Source: Himantopus leucocephalus
Taxonomy: Eukaryota > Chordata > Aves > Charadriiformes > Recurvirostridae
Reading direction: 5' to 3'
Length of the DNA: 64,000 bases
Assembly: GCA_003993805.1 (NCBI GenBank)
Contig: RSEF01000012.1
Location: 7,023,796-7,087,795, forward strand
Shown here: in pieces, positions 10,421-23,482 of the stretch
Layout of the letters: each line of letters begins with the position of its first letter
How positions within the stretch are numbered: position 1 is the stretch's first letter
Notes under the pieces: generated by a model
What the model saw: the letters and a program-made list of their open reading frames with translations, nothing else
The model's database searches: none
Told to the model about the DNA's origin: nothing
Program-made: the position numbers and the translations under genes

Positions 10421-10920
10421 AATCATAGAATCATAGAATGGGTTGGGTTGGAAGGGACTTTAAAGATCATTTAGTTCCAACCCCCCTGTCCTGGGCAGGG
10501 ACACCTCCCACTAGATCAGGTTACTCAAAGCCCCATCCAACCTGGCCTTGAACACCTCCAGGGATGGGACATCCACAAATTCTCTGGAGAACCTGTTCCG
10601 GTGTCTCACCACCCTCAGAGTAAAGAATTTCTTCCTAATATCTAATCTAAATCTACTCTCTTTCAGTTTAAAACCATTATCCCTTGTCCTATCATTACAT
10701 TCCCTGATAAATAGTCCCTCCTGTTCTTTCCTGTAGGCGCCCTTCAGAGACTGGAAGGCTGCTATAAGGTCTCCCTGGAGTCTTCTCTTCTCCAGGCTGA
10801 ACAACCTCAACTCTGTTTGAGGTTTTTTTTGAGGATCAACTCATTTTTCCTGGCTTCACAGGAGAGGTGCTCCAGCACTCTGATCATCTTCATGGCCCTT
10901 CTCTGGACTTGCTCCAACAG
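10421..10920 (-). mobile_element. CR1 LINE, 3' fragment, cut by the assembly gap
   Basis: On the plus strand the copy begins with the inverted tail AATCATAGAATCATAGAATG, followed by the GGTTGGAAGGGACTTTAAAG block. On the minus strand a 99-codon frame (10810-10511) reads [19 protein letters not shown] and RLDIRKKFFTLRVVRHRNR, the C-terminal end of CR1 ORF2. The frame is largely intact, so this copy is comparatively young. It runs directly into the 1000-N gap. Confidence 0.93.
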
Positions 10921-11920
10921 NNNNNNNNNNNNNNNNNNNNNNNNNNNNNNNNNNNNNNNNNNNNNNNNNNNNNNNNNNNNNNNNNNNNNNNNNNNNNNNN
11001 NNNNNNNNNNNNNNNNNNNNNNNNNNNNNNNNNNNNNNNNNNNNNNNNNNNNNNNNNNNNNNNNNNNNNNNNNNNNNNNNNNNNNNNNNNNNNNNNNNNN
11101 NNNNNNNNNNNNNNNNNNNNNNNNNNNNNNNNNNNNNNNNNNNNNNNNNNNNNNNNNNNNNNNNNNNNNNNNNNNNNNNNNNNNNNNNNNNNNNNNNNNN
11201 NNNNNNNNNNNNNNNNNNNNNNNNNNNNNNNNNNNNNNNNNNNNNNNNNNNNNNNNNNNNNNNNNNNNNNNNNNNNNNNNNNNNNNNNNNNNNNNNNNNN
11301 NNNNNNNNNNNNNNNNNNNNNNNNNNNNNNNNNNNNNNNNNNNNNNNNNNNNNNNNNNNNNNNNNNNNNNNNNNNNNNNNNNNNNNNNNNNNNNNNNNNN
11401 NNNNNNNNNNNNNNNNNNNNNNNNNNNNNNNNNNNNNNNNNNNNNNNNNNNNNNNNNNNNNNNNNNNNNNNNNNNNNNNNNNNNNNNNNNNNNNNNNNNN
11501 NNNNNNNNNNNNNNNNNNNNNNNNNNNNNNNNNNNNNNNNNNNNNNNNNNNNNNNNNNNNNNNNNNNNNNNNNNNNNNNNNNNNNNNNNNNNNNNNNNNN
11601 NNNNNNNNNNNNNNNNNNNNNNNNNNNNNNNNNNNNNNNNNNNNNNNNNNNNNNNNNNNNNNNNNNNNNNNNNNNNNNNNNNNNNNNNNNNNNNNNNNNN
11701 NNNNNNNNNNNNNNNNNNNNNNNNNNNNNNNNNNNNNNNNNNNNNNNNNNNNNNNNNNNNNNNNNNNNNNNNNNNNNNNNNNNNNNNNNNNNNNNNNNNN
11801 NNNNNNNNNNNNNNNNNNNNNNNNNNNNNNNNNNNNNNNNNNNNNNNNNNNNNNNNNNNNNNNNNNNNNNNNNNNNNNNNNNNNNNNNNNNNNNNNNNNN
11901 NNNNNNNNNNNNNNNNNNNN
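10921..11920. other. assembly gap of 1000 N
   Basis: The run is exactly 1000 undetermined bases, a round number that suggests a gap of unknown true size. A CR1 lies on its left edge and a G-rich minisatellite on its right. Any ORF across it is meaningless. Confidence 0.98.
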
Positions 11921-12245
11921 GGGGAGGCTGGAGGGGGATGTGGGAGGATGCAAGGGGGTGTGCAGGTGGATGGGGGGGAATGTCAAGGGATGTGGTTTTG
12001 AGGCGGGATGGAGGGGGTTTTGATGGGAGGCGGGGAGGATGGAGGGGAATGCGGGAGGATGCAAGGGCCTGTGCAGGGGGATGTGGAGTTAACGGGGGGG
12101 GAAGATGGAGAGATACAGGGAGGAATGGGGACGCAGGGGTGTGTGTGTGGATGTGGGGATGATGGGTTGGGAGGCTGGAGGGGGATGTGGGGAGGAGTGG
12201 GATGCAGGGGTTTGCGAGGGGATGTGGGGAGGATGGAGGGGGATG
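11921..12245. repeat. G-rich degenerate minisatellite
   Basis: Imperfect repeats of a GGGGAGGATGGAGGGGGATG unit and of GATGCAAGGGGGTGTGCAGG-like units fill this stretch. The plus strand is almost free of C, with many runs of three to eight G. It begins at the gap edge, so the array probably extends into the gap. Confidence 0.9.
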
Positions 12246-15200
12246 CCACAAGCATCTGCAACCTGCACCCCTTGGGTACTGATAAAATACACCACCTAGC
12301 ACTATGCGTGCGTGTGGAGCTGGAGCTGGGGTGGGTTAGGCCTTCTTGGACTTGGGAAGGAAAATAAATAACATCTCTCTGGCAGTTTTTATCCCCATTT
12401 TGGAGAAAAATATAATGAAGGGATCCATATGACATACTGAGTTCAGTCAAACTCTTTAAAAATCATTAACCAGCAGGTGAAGTACTGTTATTAGACGTTT
12501 GCCTTAACCCAAAATGTTGGATTGAAGTCATTACGCATTCGGTTGTTTCAGCTGACTTTTATGGTAGATAAAATCTAAACGCTGAACTCCATGAAATAAT
12601 TTGGCCGAGTAATATGTAAATGAAGTTCAGGGCAAGTTCGCATTAAACATGCTAGCACAGTTGTTGATACTATCATCTCTGCTTGGCTAAACTTTTTCCA
12701 TGAAATCTATAGGAATTTGGCCAGAATCAAGGCTCTGGGATACGGATGGTTACCTTCAATGAAACCGATGACGACCATCGCGTCAGTAGGCAGCAGTTTT
12801 TGTAGCATACTTTAAACATACATGCTCTTATCCACGCAGCTCCGTGTTGATGGAAAAAATCATGGTCTTGTACGGGTTCATCAGTTTACAAACAGAGTCC
12901 ATTAAAACATGATTATGTATAAAATGGGTTCCTCCTCTGCGAGATCCTCAAATCCATTGTTTATATTGCACCCATATTAACAAACCGCAAAATAAGCTTG
13001 TAGCGTTCCTAAACCATATTTTTTTAGGCTGGGAATGTGGAAACTTTCCGAAATTGAAATGGCGTATAAGGCAGATGAATAAAAGAAGATTGATTTGTGT
13101 CTAAAGCTTGAGTATTAGCTGGAATGAGAAGATTTAATTTTTTCAACACTTTTTATTTTTTCCCCCCAGATAGTAAATTTAAAGAGTGTTAGGCAGCGTG
13201 CATTCACTCTCTGAACAGATATTGAAGTTAGTGGGTTATATTTAAATGGAGGGTTCTATTCAAGGAGGAAACCCTTGAGTGAGTGTTAGAGATTGCCTGC
13301 TGAGTTCAAGTACAGATATGCTTAAAGCGTGATGTCCTTTTTCATTCATACTCAGAAGTTACTCAGGCATGACTTGCACTGAAAAATTATGCAAAACCCA
13401 TTAATTTATGACAACTGTTTCCAGCCTGACATTTCGTAACTGCTAGCTGAAAACTTGCTTGCGCAGGATGCCTGGACCTTGGTGGTATTCCACGAGGATA
13501 AAGAAAATAAAGGGTAAACAGAGCCCGGGAGAGAATAGGCAGACGTGCAGTAGTTATTCACAGGCTGAAAACCTCGTGTCCTAGGAACTCTGACGTCTTT
13601 CTGAAGACCCAGTGTTACAATAACTGGGAGAAAAGACCCTCGACCACTACTCTGGGCAATCTTACACGAATTACAGCGCAACTCTTCTCCAACTCCCAAA
13701 CTTGCACTTTACGTAGGATGACTATTGTGCGGGGGAAGCGTTCTGGCCATAAAGCTATGTATGGCAGTAGATGTTGGCAAAATGCAAGTCTGCCTTTGGC
13801 TGGCAAGGAAGGTACTCCCAAAATACCTTTTTTTTTTTTTTGACCGCGGTGAGGTCCGTGAGTGAGAAGCTGGCTGTTCAGTTTGAGCCAACAGGCTTTT
13901 TCCTTCTCTACTGCTTGATTGACTACAGGGTCTTAGAGGGATTCCACCCAACTAGGTGTACCCTCAGGTATTTACTAAAGATTAAACACAAGTATTTAAG
14001 AATTTAATGTAACCCCCAAATAACTTTAAGTGATATTCTCTCTTATTTGTATCATTTGCTGAAATATGGAAGTGAGTAACATCTTGTCTAAATTAAAATA
14101 GCTTTCAATAGACGTTTGGAAAAAAAAAAAGAATAATTCATGTATCTTGTCCTCTTCTTTCTGTAGAAGTAAGAGTTGGGTTGCTGAATATTAGTGTTTC
14201 TTAAACCGAAATTCTCATAGGGACTGTTCAGTCAATGCAAAAACCTGGATTTTTGTGCCAGTCCTTGCAGATGTTCAGAGCCTCCTCTCATTTCTAGCCC
14301 TTTGAGGCTATTACTGCCGTAGGTAAGGTTTAAAGGGCACTGGAAGGTTTTTTGCATTCTGTGGTGCGCCATGAAATTTCTACGTTAATGAGTGTGGAAA
14401 TATTTCATATTCTGATTTTGCACTGTTAATTGTGGACGTCACAGAGCGTTGGTTAGTTCCTGGTCGGATGGCATTTCTCACTGGGAAAGTGTTAGCGTAC
14501 GGACCACGCATATAACGACCGAACACACCACGTTAAAGCTCGGTGGTTATCTGAAATTAAAATTCATTATTCACTAGTATTTGTACTAGTAAAGTACGAG
14601 TGCTCAAATATTTGCAGAAAGCAAATGTGAAGCAGCTGTAAATATGGCTGAATTTGCTTCTGAATTTTAATGAATATTTTGCAGAGTTTTGGCTAAGCTG
14701 TAAGGTATGCGTGTATGGGACAGAAGGCTTGTAAATGACAGCGCTTTACACTTACCGGTGTGTAAATTGCAGCTAAGCCCACCGGATTTAACTTTTATAT
14801 CCTTAGTTTAAAGGGAAAAATGCAGACTAATTTGGAAAAAAAAAGAAGCAACAAAACCAAAACCCTTTAAAAAAAATACATAGAACATCAGAAGCTTTAG
14901 ATAAACACATAAATTAGTGGTCTGTAGCCTTTGCTGGCTTGTGGGTAGAAAGTAAGTAGTGCGTAGTTTAACTCTTTTATTTCCAGCAAGCACACGCAAT
15001 ACCCAAAGGGTGAAGGAGAATTGTGTTGCCCAGGATCCACCGCTCGGGACGAACTCGGCAAGTCACGATCTCTCCCCGTGGTTCCAAGGAACTCATTCTC
15101 TGGGTGGAAAGTTAAGGAGTTTGTAACGCTTGTCACAAAACTTCGTTTTAGCCAAATTCGGGATTTTCAGTGTGAAAACAGGCTCCGTGCGAGCAGGGCT

Positions 15201-15971
15201 TTGGGCTTCAAAGGGACGTAGTTTGTTAAGACTTGGAAAGCTCGGTAGGGCACGTGCTGTTGGGCGACATGGTCCCGAGACAGTGTGTGGCAGCGGTCGG
15301 CCACCCTTCAGCTGCCTGGAATACAGATAATTTCCAGTTAGTTTTGCCGTTCCCTTACCCCTAATGGAACAGGAAATACCGGGATGGCAAAACTTCCGTA
15401 GCTCTTTATGAGGGTCTCACGCCTGTATTCCTAACGCTTAAAATTCAGTTAAAAAGTTGCTGTTGCGATTCCTGCTCTGGATTTCCAGAACTGCCTTGTG
15501 CTTTCACCCTGTTTACAGTGCAAAGACAGCCCACGGGGGCCAAGGAGGTACCGGACCCCCAGAATGGGCGTTGTACAAGTGGTCTCGTGTGTTTCCACCG
15601 AGCTTTTGGGTGTCCAGAAACGCTGAACGTACGGCCAAAGAAGCTGTAGATGAAGTGTAAGAGCGATGCTCCGCCGCCAAAAGCTGTAGTATTGGCAAGT
15701 GTGTTTGTGGCATTCGTGCGGTCAGAAAGCCATACCGACTGTCTCTCCACAGACTCACAAATTCCTCTTCTCAAAAAGGGTGATGTTTTCTGTTTTCCAG
15801 GCCTCTAAACACATAAAAGGCATTCGCTTGTTGCCTTGCTTTGCGCGATTATGCAAGCAGAGTTTTATATATACCCAATTTTGAAATTACTGTCCTTTCC
15901 TTCTACCCATTGATCTTTATTCTTCCAGCAGAGCCCTTTTCACTATGCTGTATGATGCAATTTTTTTTTAG
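12246..15971. other. AT-rich intergenic or intronic DNA, no recognised gene
   Basis: No ORF with a recognisable motif is seen. Single splice-like acceptors with good polypyrimidine tracts occur at about 13167 and 15800, but without paired donors. Stretches such as 12500-12790 have many short AT-rich motifs and few repeats. Confidence 0.5.
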
Positions 15972-16043
15972 GTTTTGGAGCGATGGTTAATTATTATTGC
16001 AGAGGAGGATGCTTTTCAGAATGAAAAGCAGATTGTCATGAAG
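15972..16043 (+). CDS. candidate internal coding exon, gene unknown
   Basis: The exon has 72 nt and one open frame of 24 codons, beginning VLERWLIIIAEED and ending QIVMK; the other two frames have stops. The acceptor is nine T followed by AG (15970-15971) and the donor is AAG followed by GTAAGG. Both boundaries fall between codons (phase 0 to 0). I do not recognise the protein. Chance cannot be excluded for so short a segment. Confidence 0.3.
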
Positions 16044-19000
16044 GTAAGGAAGAAATCTTTGTGGTTTGCCGTGGGCCTCTGGTAGCCTCCAGTCTATAAA
16101 ACCGTGTACCCTATTGGGTTGTGCTTAACGACCTTATTGCACATGGAAATGCTGTTCAGGAACATCTACAGGGGGGGAAAAAAAAGCCTCTGTATTGTCT
16201 TGAACTCTTGTTACTAAAGCAGTCTGTCCTAGACACAGTCCTCGTGTGTTTTTGGGGTATATTTAAACTATGTTAGTACTTAGGAGTTCCAGTCATAGAC
16301 CACCATCCACGTTTTTGGGTGCTGTGATGTCAGATGGGTACAGCCACCCCATTGTGTTCTTTTGTGTTGCAATCCTTATTTTTTATGAAGCGATTTATAA
16401 AAGCGACTGACATCCTGACAGAACTATTTGCAACCATATCATGATGTGATCTGTTGGCTGGATATAAAAAAAAAAAAGGAGTTAGGAAGAAAAGGTATTT
16501 CTTTGTAACTAAAGTTTTTGATTCTGTACAGTCCCTCACAGTGTCTTCTCTTAGACGAGACAAACTCCAGAGGAGATGTTATCCCTATATGAATTTGGAA
16601 TCGTTATGTTTGGGTTGGATAAGAAAATACTACCTTTATAACCAGAGAGCCCATAATTGGCGGTACCCAAAACTGGGTCAAAGACTGTGGCACATATTTG
16701 TGTTTTCTGCCCTATTAAAATGAAAAACCCCACTGTGTTTTCTTAGGCTTGGGCATTTGCACTCTACAAGAATTCTCTTCTTTGACCGTACGTTTACATA
16801 TCTCACATTTTCCAGGTGCGTTTTCCCTGATGATATTTTTATTAGTGTATTCATGGCAAATGTGTCCTTGAGTGTCCCGCAAATACTGTCCAATATACAT
16901 TCTGTTACTGTAGTCAACGCAGACGGAAGTTTCAAGGCGAAGTGTAATTTCCAGGGTCGAAGATTTTATAAATAGAGCTGCTGTAGCTGGGAGATGCAAC
17001 TTCTCTTCCCAGGAAAGAAGTGTAGGTTTAATCCTGGATCCTTGTATGCGCTGATTTCATGAAGAAAAAAGAGGGTCAGAAGTAATGATTCGTCTAGAAC
17101 GGCATGAAAACAGGTTTTGCCCTGTTTGTTCCTAATCAGAAGTATTTTTCACTGCACTGCCCGAGTTCTTGACCTGGGTCTGGCAGAATCCTATTTGTTA
17201 TACTCAGATCCTTCTAGTTTCTGTTCTGCTGCACCCTTAAGAGTTGACATGTGATGAAGAGCCACTTTAGCGATTAGAAGATGAGTAACAAGACAACTCC
17301 AGGGAATTTACACTCCGGGTCATACTCTCTCCCCTTCACTTCAGTCCCTAGTGATGTCAGCGTGTGCTGAAGCAACCAAGTTTTGGTGCCCCCATCCTCA
17401 CCACATCTCTGTCCAGAACGATATTGACCCACAGAGAAGGGTGACAGTGAAAAAGCTGAATTTCCTGATTATGAGGATTTGCAGCGCTGGTTCAGCTTTA
17501 GCCATGCCCTACACGTGATAGCAGTAGGCATTCTGCAGAGGGAAAGGTAGCGACAGAGGTAAGCAAATAGCGATGCTCCTCTGTCTTCCAGTCACACTGT
17601 ACAGTCATTTGTTGCTCAGGGATTTCCCGAGGTGAAAGTGGATATGTTTACTAGCTTCTAGTAGGCATTTCTTACACGCGTTTGCCATTTTCAGCCAAGT
17701 AGGCTTTGGTATATGCCAGATTGTCTGGTAACAAGTTCTGTTATCTGTGCAATATGCGAAGAACTGCTTCCCCTTGTTTGCTTTTTTAACTTGGCACCTG
17801 ATAATTTCATTTGATATACTTAGGCGGCAGGTTTTCACAAAGATAACAGCCTCTTTTCGTTTTTCCCCATGCAACTCTGCTTTATGGAGCTCTGTCAGCG
17901 TTTCCCTCCACCCTTTTCTCCCTTCCCTGCACCTCAGTCATACCCGTTGGGCTGCACTGAGGTTCATCCCACTCTTCGGTCTAAGATGTGGCGGCTTTAA
18001 TTTCTAACTGAAGAGCATCAGTGACTATGTAGACATGTACAGTACTTAACGCAACAACTGCTAGCATGGACCGTCCTGGCTTGTGTTCCTCCTTATATTT
18101 TATCAAGAGCTTTTTCAGAGTTCTGGCTGTAAATCCACGTCCATCCGTGATATCTCAAATCCCCTGTATCAGGGTTTGTGAAGCGAAACCCAGGCCTTGT
18201 GCTAGAATAATCCCTGCTCATGTAATCAGGTTGCCCTCTAACGGTTAGCTTGGATTCAGAGCACGCTCAGGCTTGCTGATGGCCGGAGGAATTTTTACTT
18301 TAATTCCTGTGGACGAGGCCTAAATGTTTTACTCTGCAAGACTGTGGTTCACGTGGTGGCTGGGCGATGGAGCTGTGCTTTACAGAGGAAAGGGTGGAAG
18401 CCTCTTGAGAGGTTGTGGCTGTAACCCTGTTCATTTATAAAGCTGGTTTTGATATCTTTTAATTAACTGTTCATTTTAAGAGTTGGAATTCACTGATGTC
18501 AAGGTTCGTTATTGAAAACTTTGTGTTGACTGCTTAAAAAATGGCACTGAAAACAGCTAGAATGGGAACTTCTTCCTAAGTATCTAATGTATCTTTCCAT
18601 CCTTGTAGATTCCCAATGAATTCAGAGATGTTCTCTAAAGTCAAATGGCACAAAAAAACCCACCAAAACCAACCAAAAGGGAGAGAAGAGGGGAAAAAAG
18701 GTTTCTCGCATAGGCAAATATGAAAAACTCTCCCTCCAAATGCTGGAAAAATGTTTTTATTTTAAACCTAGGTAATACGATGCATTAAAAGACTGGTGAG
18801 AAAGATGGGAAATTTTAGCAAAGTAGAATATTTTTCTTGTTGACTGCTTAGGCTGATGCTATTTTGAGTGGAAATGGACTTCTGGCATCTGGCAGCATCC
18901 TGTGCTCCCCGCAAATTCTGACTGCATTCAGGTAATATGTTTGGGTTGGTTTTCCTCAGAAGATGTAACTGAGGATCAGTTCCAGTTGACACCGATACTT

Positions 19001-22000
19001 TATATAATATGACGATTTGGTTAGAGAGATTACTTGCTGGCTGGTGCCAGGAATACAGGTAATACAGCTGAATGTTTGAAAATAATTAAAAAGAAAGCCC
19101 ACCTACATAAAAGAAAATAAGGAAGAACTCCCGAAATAATAGTAGCAAAACATTAACCAAATTTTTAAGCTTACAAAATGAAGAAGAAGATGTAGTTTTC
19201 TTCTTCACATGTGTTTGTGAAACCCAAGTACTTTTTATTTTTGTAATAAAAACAACCCTTGAACAAGTATGACATTGAATTTTTTATCAGGTAGTGTACT
19301 AGCATCCTTGAAGTTAATTCCAGTTTTGTCATGGGGTTTAATGAGGCTAAGATTTTACCTACCAGAGCTTAACACAAAAATCTGAGCCCTTATCCAAAAT
19401 AAATGTAGTTTCTTTTCAAAGTAGGAAGACAAACAAAATTCTTTGGAACAAGAAGTGAAGAAATAGTATATGAGGATGGTTTTACTTTTCCTTACTTGTA
19501 TATTATGCATGCTTTTCCCATAAGTTTCCCTACACCCTCCATGTACACACACATAAAATGTTTTTCTTGCAGCAGCAGGGGTAATGTAGCAACCGAGTAC
19601 ACTGAAAACTAATTCAATTCCCAAATTCTTTCTAAGAGTATTTATTAAAAGTTAAAATCAAGGTAGAAACAGTGGAGTTGCCCCAGCAATCTGAGAGGCA
19701 AACTGAAGACGTTTTATTTAGCAATACATGGATATTTATTTGTACTTGATAAGAACGTGTTCCTGCCCGCTTATGTGTAGTGTGAGACTTTTTCAGGATT
19801 ACAGATCTCTGCACATTACCTGAGGTGTCTCATAAAACTTTACTTGCCTGATACGAAGCTGCTCGGAGACTATTTCTGTGGCAGATGAGGCACGGAGCCT
19901 GTTCAAACAAGCATACCTCCTGTCCTTGGTAAGCCACACTACCTCAGCAGGTACGTGGAAGAGCTGAAGGTGGCTTCCTTCATATTAGAAAGAAGAAAGA
20001 CATCTGGTTTTCTGTTGCTCTTCACATGTCTCCTTTTATTAATGCCTAATACGGGAGCGGCCAAAAATCAAAGTTTGCTTGATTAATGCAGATGCTCAAC
20101 CCACAATAGTTTCTGCGTTGCACCTGAAGATTTCAATCTGGGGTCACCTCTGGGTGGAAGTACAGCTACTCTTTAACCACGTGCAATAGAATTACACAGC
20201 GGTTTATGGCGTAAGCTGAAGGGGACTCCATGTATACTATCATTCCAGGGAGAACTTTTGATAGTACGAACTGACCTGGAGGCTGAAATGTTTGACAGGG
20301 CCAAGTAATCCCAATACAGAAGGTGGTAGAAGCACGGCCTTGCTCTGCAGTCCCTTAGCAACCTCTACATGAAGTATTTACCTGCAGAGGGTTTGCGCCC
20401 ACGTGTCTCAGAGCACAGACCGGTGTCGGCATCCAACCTTGCAGAGGTTTCCCACAGGGAGGGCTGGGTTTGGGATGTTGGCCAACAAGGCTGAGGCTGA
20501 TAAACGGTGGAGCAGTGGCAGAAGCCGTATTTAAGAGCCGTGCTGTTGCACTGAGATGGCGTTTGCGCCCTGCAGCGATTTTTTTCACAGCAATGCAGCG
20601 TACTTCTGCGTGCCTGGGAGCAGGCACAAAGGCCACAGTGTTTGATGGAAATTTTGATGGTCTCGAGTACCGACAGCCTTCACCTATTTGCCAGTGTCTG
20701 GCCTTGTCCGGAGAAATAATACTGTTGCCTCAGGCCGGTAAGGTCAACCAAAACCATGGATGGGAATGTTGTTTGGAGGTTAAAGGCAGGCATGAAGATG
20801 GCAGTGCAGTGCGTATTTTTATTTAATGGCCTGCATAAAATTCTTATCTGCTGTAAACCTCATATTCAGATTGAAATTTTGCAGTGCAGGGACCCTCCCC
20901 AAAGTGGCAATGAATATTAGCATATTAAAAAAGAAGGAAAGAGAGAAAAAAATAAAACAACCAAAAAACCAAGAAGAAGGGAAGAAAATGTCTCCCTGAG
21001 AGATTAAAGTGGGATTCTGGTTTGTGTTGGATCCTTGTCCTGTAAGCTTAGAGCACGCCGATCCACCTGAAGGATCAAAAGTGTCCTCAAGCCCTTAAAT
21101 AGATGACTCGGAAATACTTGAAATGTGTTTCATTTTATGGTAAGTTTAATGTTTCTAATCTCAGCGCAATTTACAATTACAATAAATATCACAAAAAAAT
21201 TAATGTGGCCACTTCAAATACAAAGGAACGACAAAGTGTAATCTGAGAAAATTTTATCAACATGCAATTTCCTTAACAAAAACATCAATGTATCATTTCA
21301 GCGTGCTGAGAAATATTTATCTTTTGGGACAGCAAAATCATTTGCAGAACGTTTTAACTGCTAAATAAATATTTTACTGGCAACTTCTGAGGCATCATAA
21401 ATGCAGTCAATATAAACAAAGCAATGTGGAAACCAGCTCCAGCCTCAGTTCAGATGACGGTTGGCTGGTTCACGGCAACACAGGACTCTGGGATGCATTT
21501 GGCTGAGCCTCAGCGTTTGGAAAGATCCGATTTCTTCCTGCTATTATAAGCAAGTTTGCTGAGTTTATTTGGAAGTTCTGGCAGTGGGAGCCACAGCGAG
21601 CTTTTAGTACTAGCGAAGCAACTAGTTAGCGTTTAGCTGTAACCTGTCTTTTAATAGTTAGATTTCATTTTTTTTAATTGAATCCAGCGCTTATGAAAAA
21701 TATGGGATTTGCAGCGTTGGAGGCGGAGGTTGTCTGCTTGGCTACGGAACAAGAACATCAAGGCCACGATGGCTTGAACTTCCTTGTGGGCCCCGGCCAA
21801 TGTTCTTCACCTCTGACCGTGTCATTCCGATGTCCATGTTACCCACCCTCTCTTCTCCGACTGCCCAACTGGAACAGCGCTTTGTTTCAGAAAGCTGCGC
21901 CTGTCTGCTGGAAACAGAGCAGAGACTTGTTCCACATGGCACTTGAAGAATTAATTATGTCTTACCAGGACTGTTGCTGCTGTCCTTATTCCCAGGGATA

Positions 22001-23139
22001 ACGCCAAATCTGAGACTTAGCTTGCTTTTTTGTATTGTTATTACTTTGCTCTTTCCATCTTAAAAGTGGTATTTTTTACCTAAGCTGGATGATAATTGTC
22101 TATTTGCCAGCTGCTCCTTTTGATTTGTGCGCTATTATTTGTGCCTCGTGTGGAATGGTATCATACTTTATTGAATATTTACCGAAAAGCATTTCAAATA
22201 TTTCAAGGGCTATAAACATATAAATGTTTTTATATATTACATATGAATGTAATTTCTTAAGGGATTTCTGTTGACAGTCATTGGTTTCGTTGGTGCTTTA
22301 TTGGTTTCTTGTCCATTTTGATGGAGTTTTCCACCTGCTCATTCAAATGTCTCTGTTAAGCAAGTAACTTTTGAGGTGGTAATAATTGGATGTCCTTCTT
22401 CTGAGCTTAGGAAGAAGTTATTTGCTAAGACCGCTGCCTTTATTAATTTAGCTTCTCAGATTTGTTTCATCTGTTTGCAAAAAGATTGACAGCTCCCAGG
22501 AGTTAATTTTGAAATTGTTTTGTTTTTAAATAACTCTATAAGCTGTTTGAGAAAAAGGGCAATAAATAAATATTAATTAAGTATTTTGATGTATCCTCAA
22601 CCCATCTAGACACAGAAAATGTGTTAGGGATTTGACTTCTGACAGTACTTCAGGAGTTTTGTTATATTAAATATTCTTAAGACACTCACTCCCTACTTCT
22701 GAGGTCATCTTCTACTATATGAAGCAGGAATAGTAGCCAAACCCAGGATTTTCAAGGACGAGGTAGTCATTTCACAGTGAAGTTTGGCCTTTGTCACATG
22801 TCAACAACAAGATAATACTCTCTAAAATTTTAAACGTATCAGTAGAAAATCAGAGAGGCGACGGTGTAAGAATTTGGTAAGAGGTTCTTCCAGACCACCA
22901 GTGTTGCTCTTGCAAGGATTATGAGTGACTGGCTGAAAATAGTTGCAAAATAAGCGTTCCCCGCATAAGCGTCTTAATTCACAGATCTAATGAAAAGTCC
23001 CTGTAGGTCTAGCTGGAAACTTGTTAGCATCTCTCTTGGAAAGGATGAAGGTGGAAGTCGCTCTATCTGCTGCAGCTGGGAATGGAAGGATCAGTCAAGG
23101 CACATTGGCTGAGAGGTGCCAAGAAAAGTTGTACAGCTG
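16044..23139. other. AT-rich DNA, no recognised gene
   Basis: ORFs are short and lack motifs. Positions 19797-19928 have an acceptor, a donor and two good peptide stretches in different frames (see findings). No young CR1 or LTR copy is seen in this stretch. Confidence 0.45.
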
Positions 23140-23482
23140 CTGCCTGGGTTTCATCAGTAAGTAGAGAACGTCAGTCTCTTCTATGTCTTCATCTCTTCTA
23201 CAGTCTGTCGTGGCATTTGGCGCGTGGGTTACTCCTTCATCGAAGGGTATGGAACTTCCCTAGATTATCCATCTATCTGCTCTCTATTACATTTCACTGT
23301 TTAATCTCGCNCTGCCTGGGTTTCATCAGTAAGTAGAGAACGTCAGTCTCTTCTATGTCTTCATCTCTTCTACAGTCTGTCGTGGCATTTGGCGCGTGGG
23401 TTACTCCTTCATCCAAGGGTATGGAACTTCCCTAGATTATCCATCTATCTGTTCTCTATTGCATTTCACTGTTTAATCTCGC
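23140..23482. repeat. 171-bp direct duplication joined by one N (assembly join)
   Basis: Copies at 23140-23310 and 23312-23482 differ at about three positions and are separated by a single N at 23311. This is typical of two overlapping contig ends or haplotypes placed side by side without merging. Confidence 0.9.

Noticed and set aside
10817..12302. ORFs of 394 to 470 codons across the gap
   Set aside because: They consist mostly of N and have no coding meaning.
16757..16975. 72-codon ORF after a good acceptor at about 16815
   Set aside because: There is no usable donor, and the frame runs into a stop after Gly-Arg-Arg-Phe-Tyr-Lys.
20355..20826. Overlapping ORFs on both strands near 20.5 kb
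   Set aside because: The stretch is locally GC-richer, which lengthens frames on both strands. No consistent splice structure was found.
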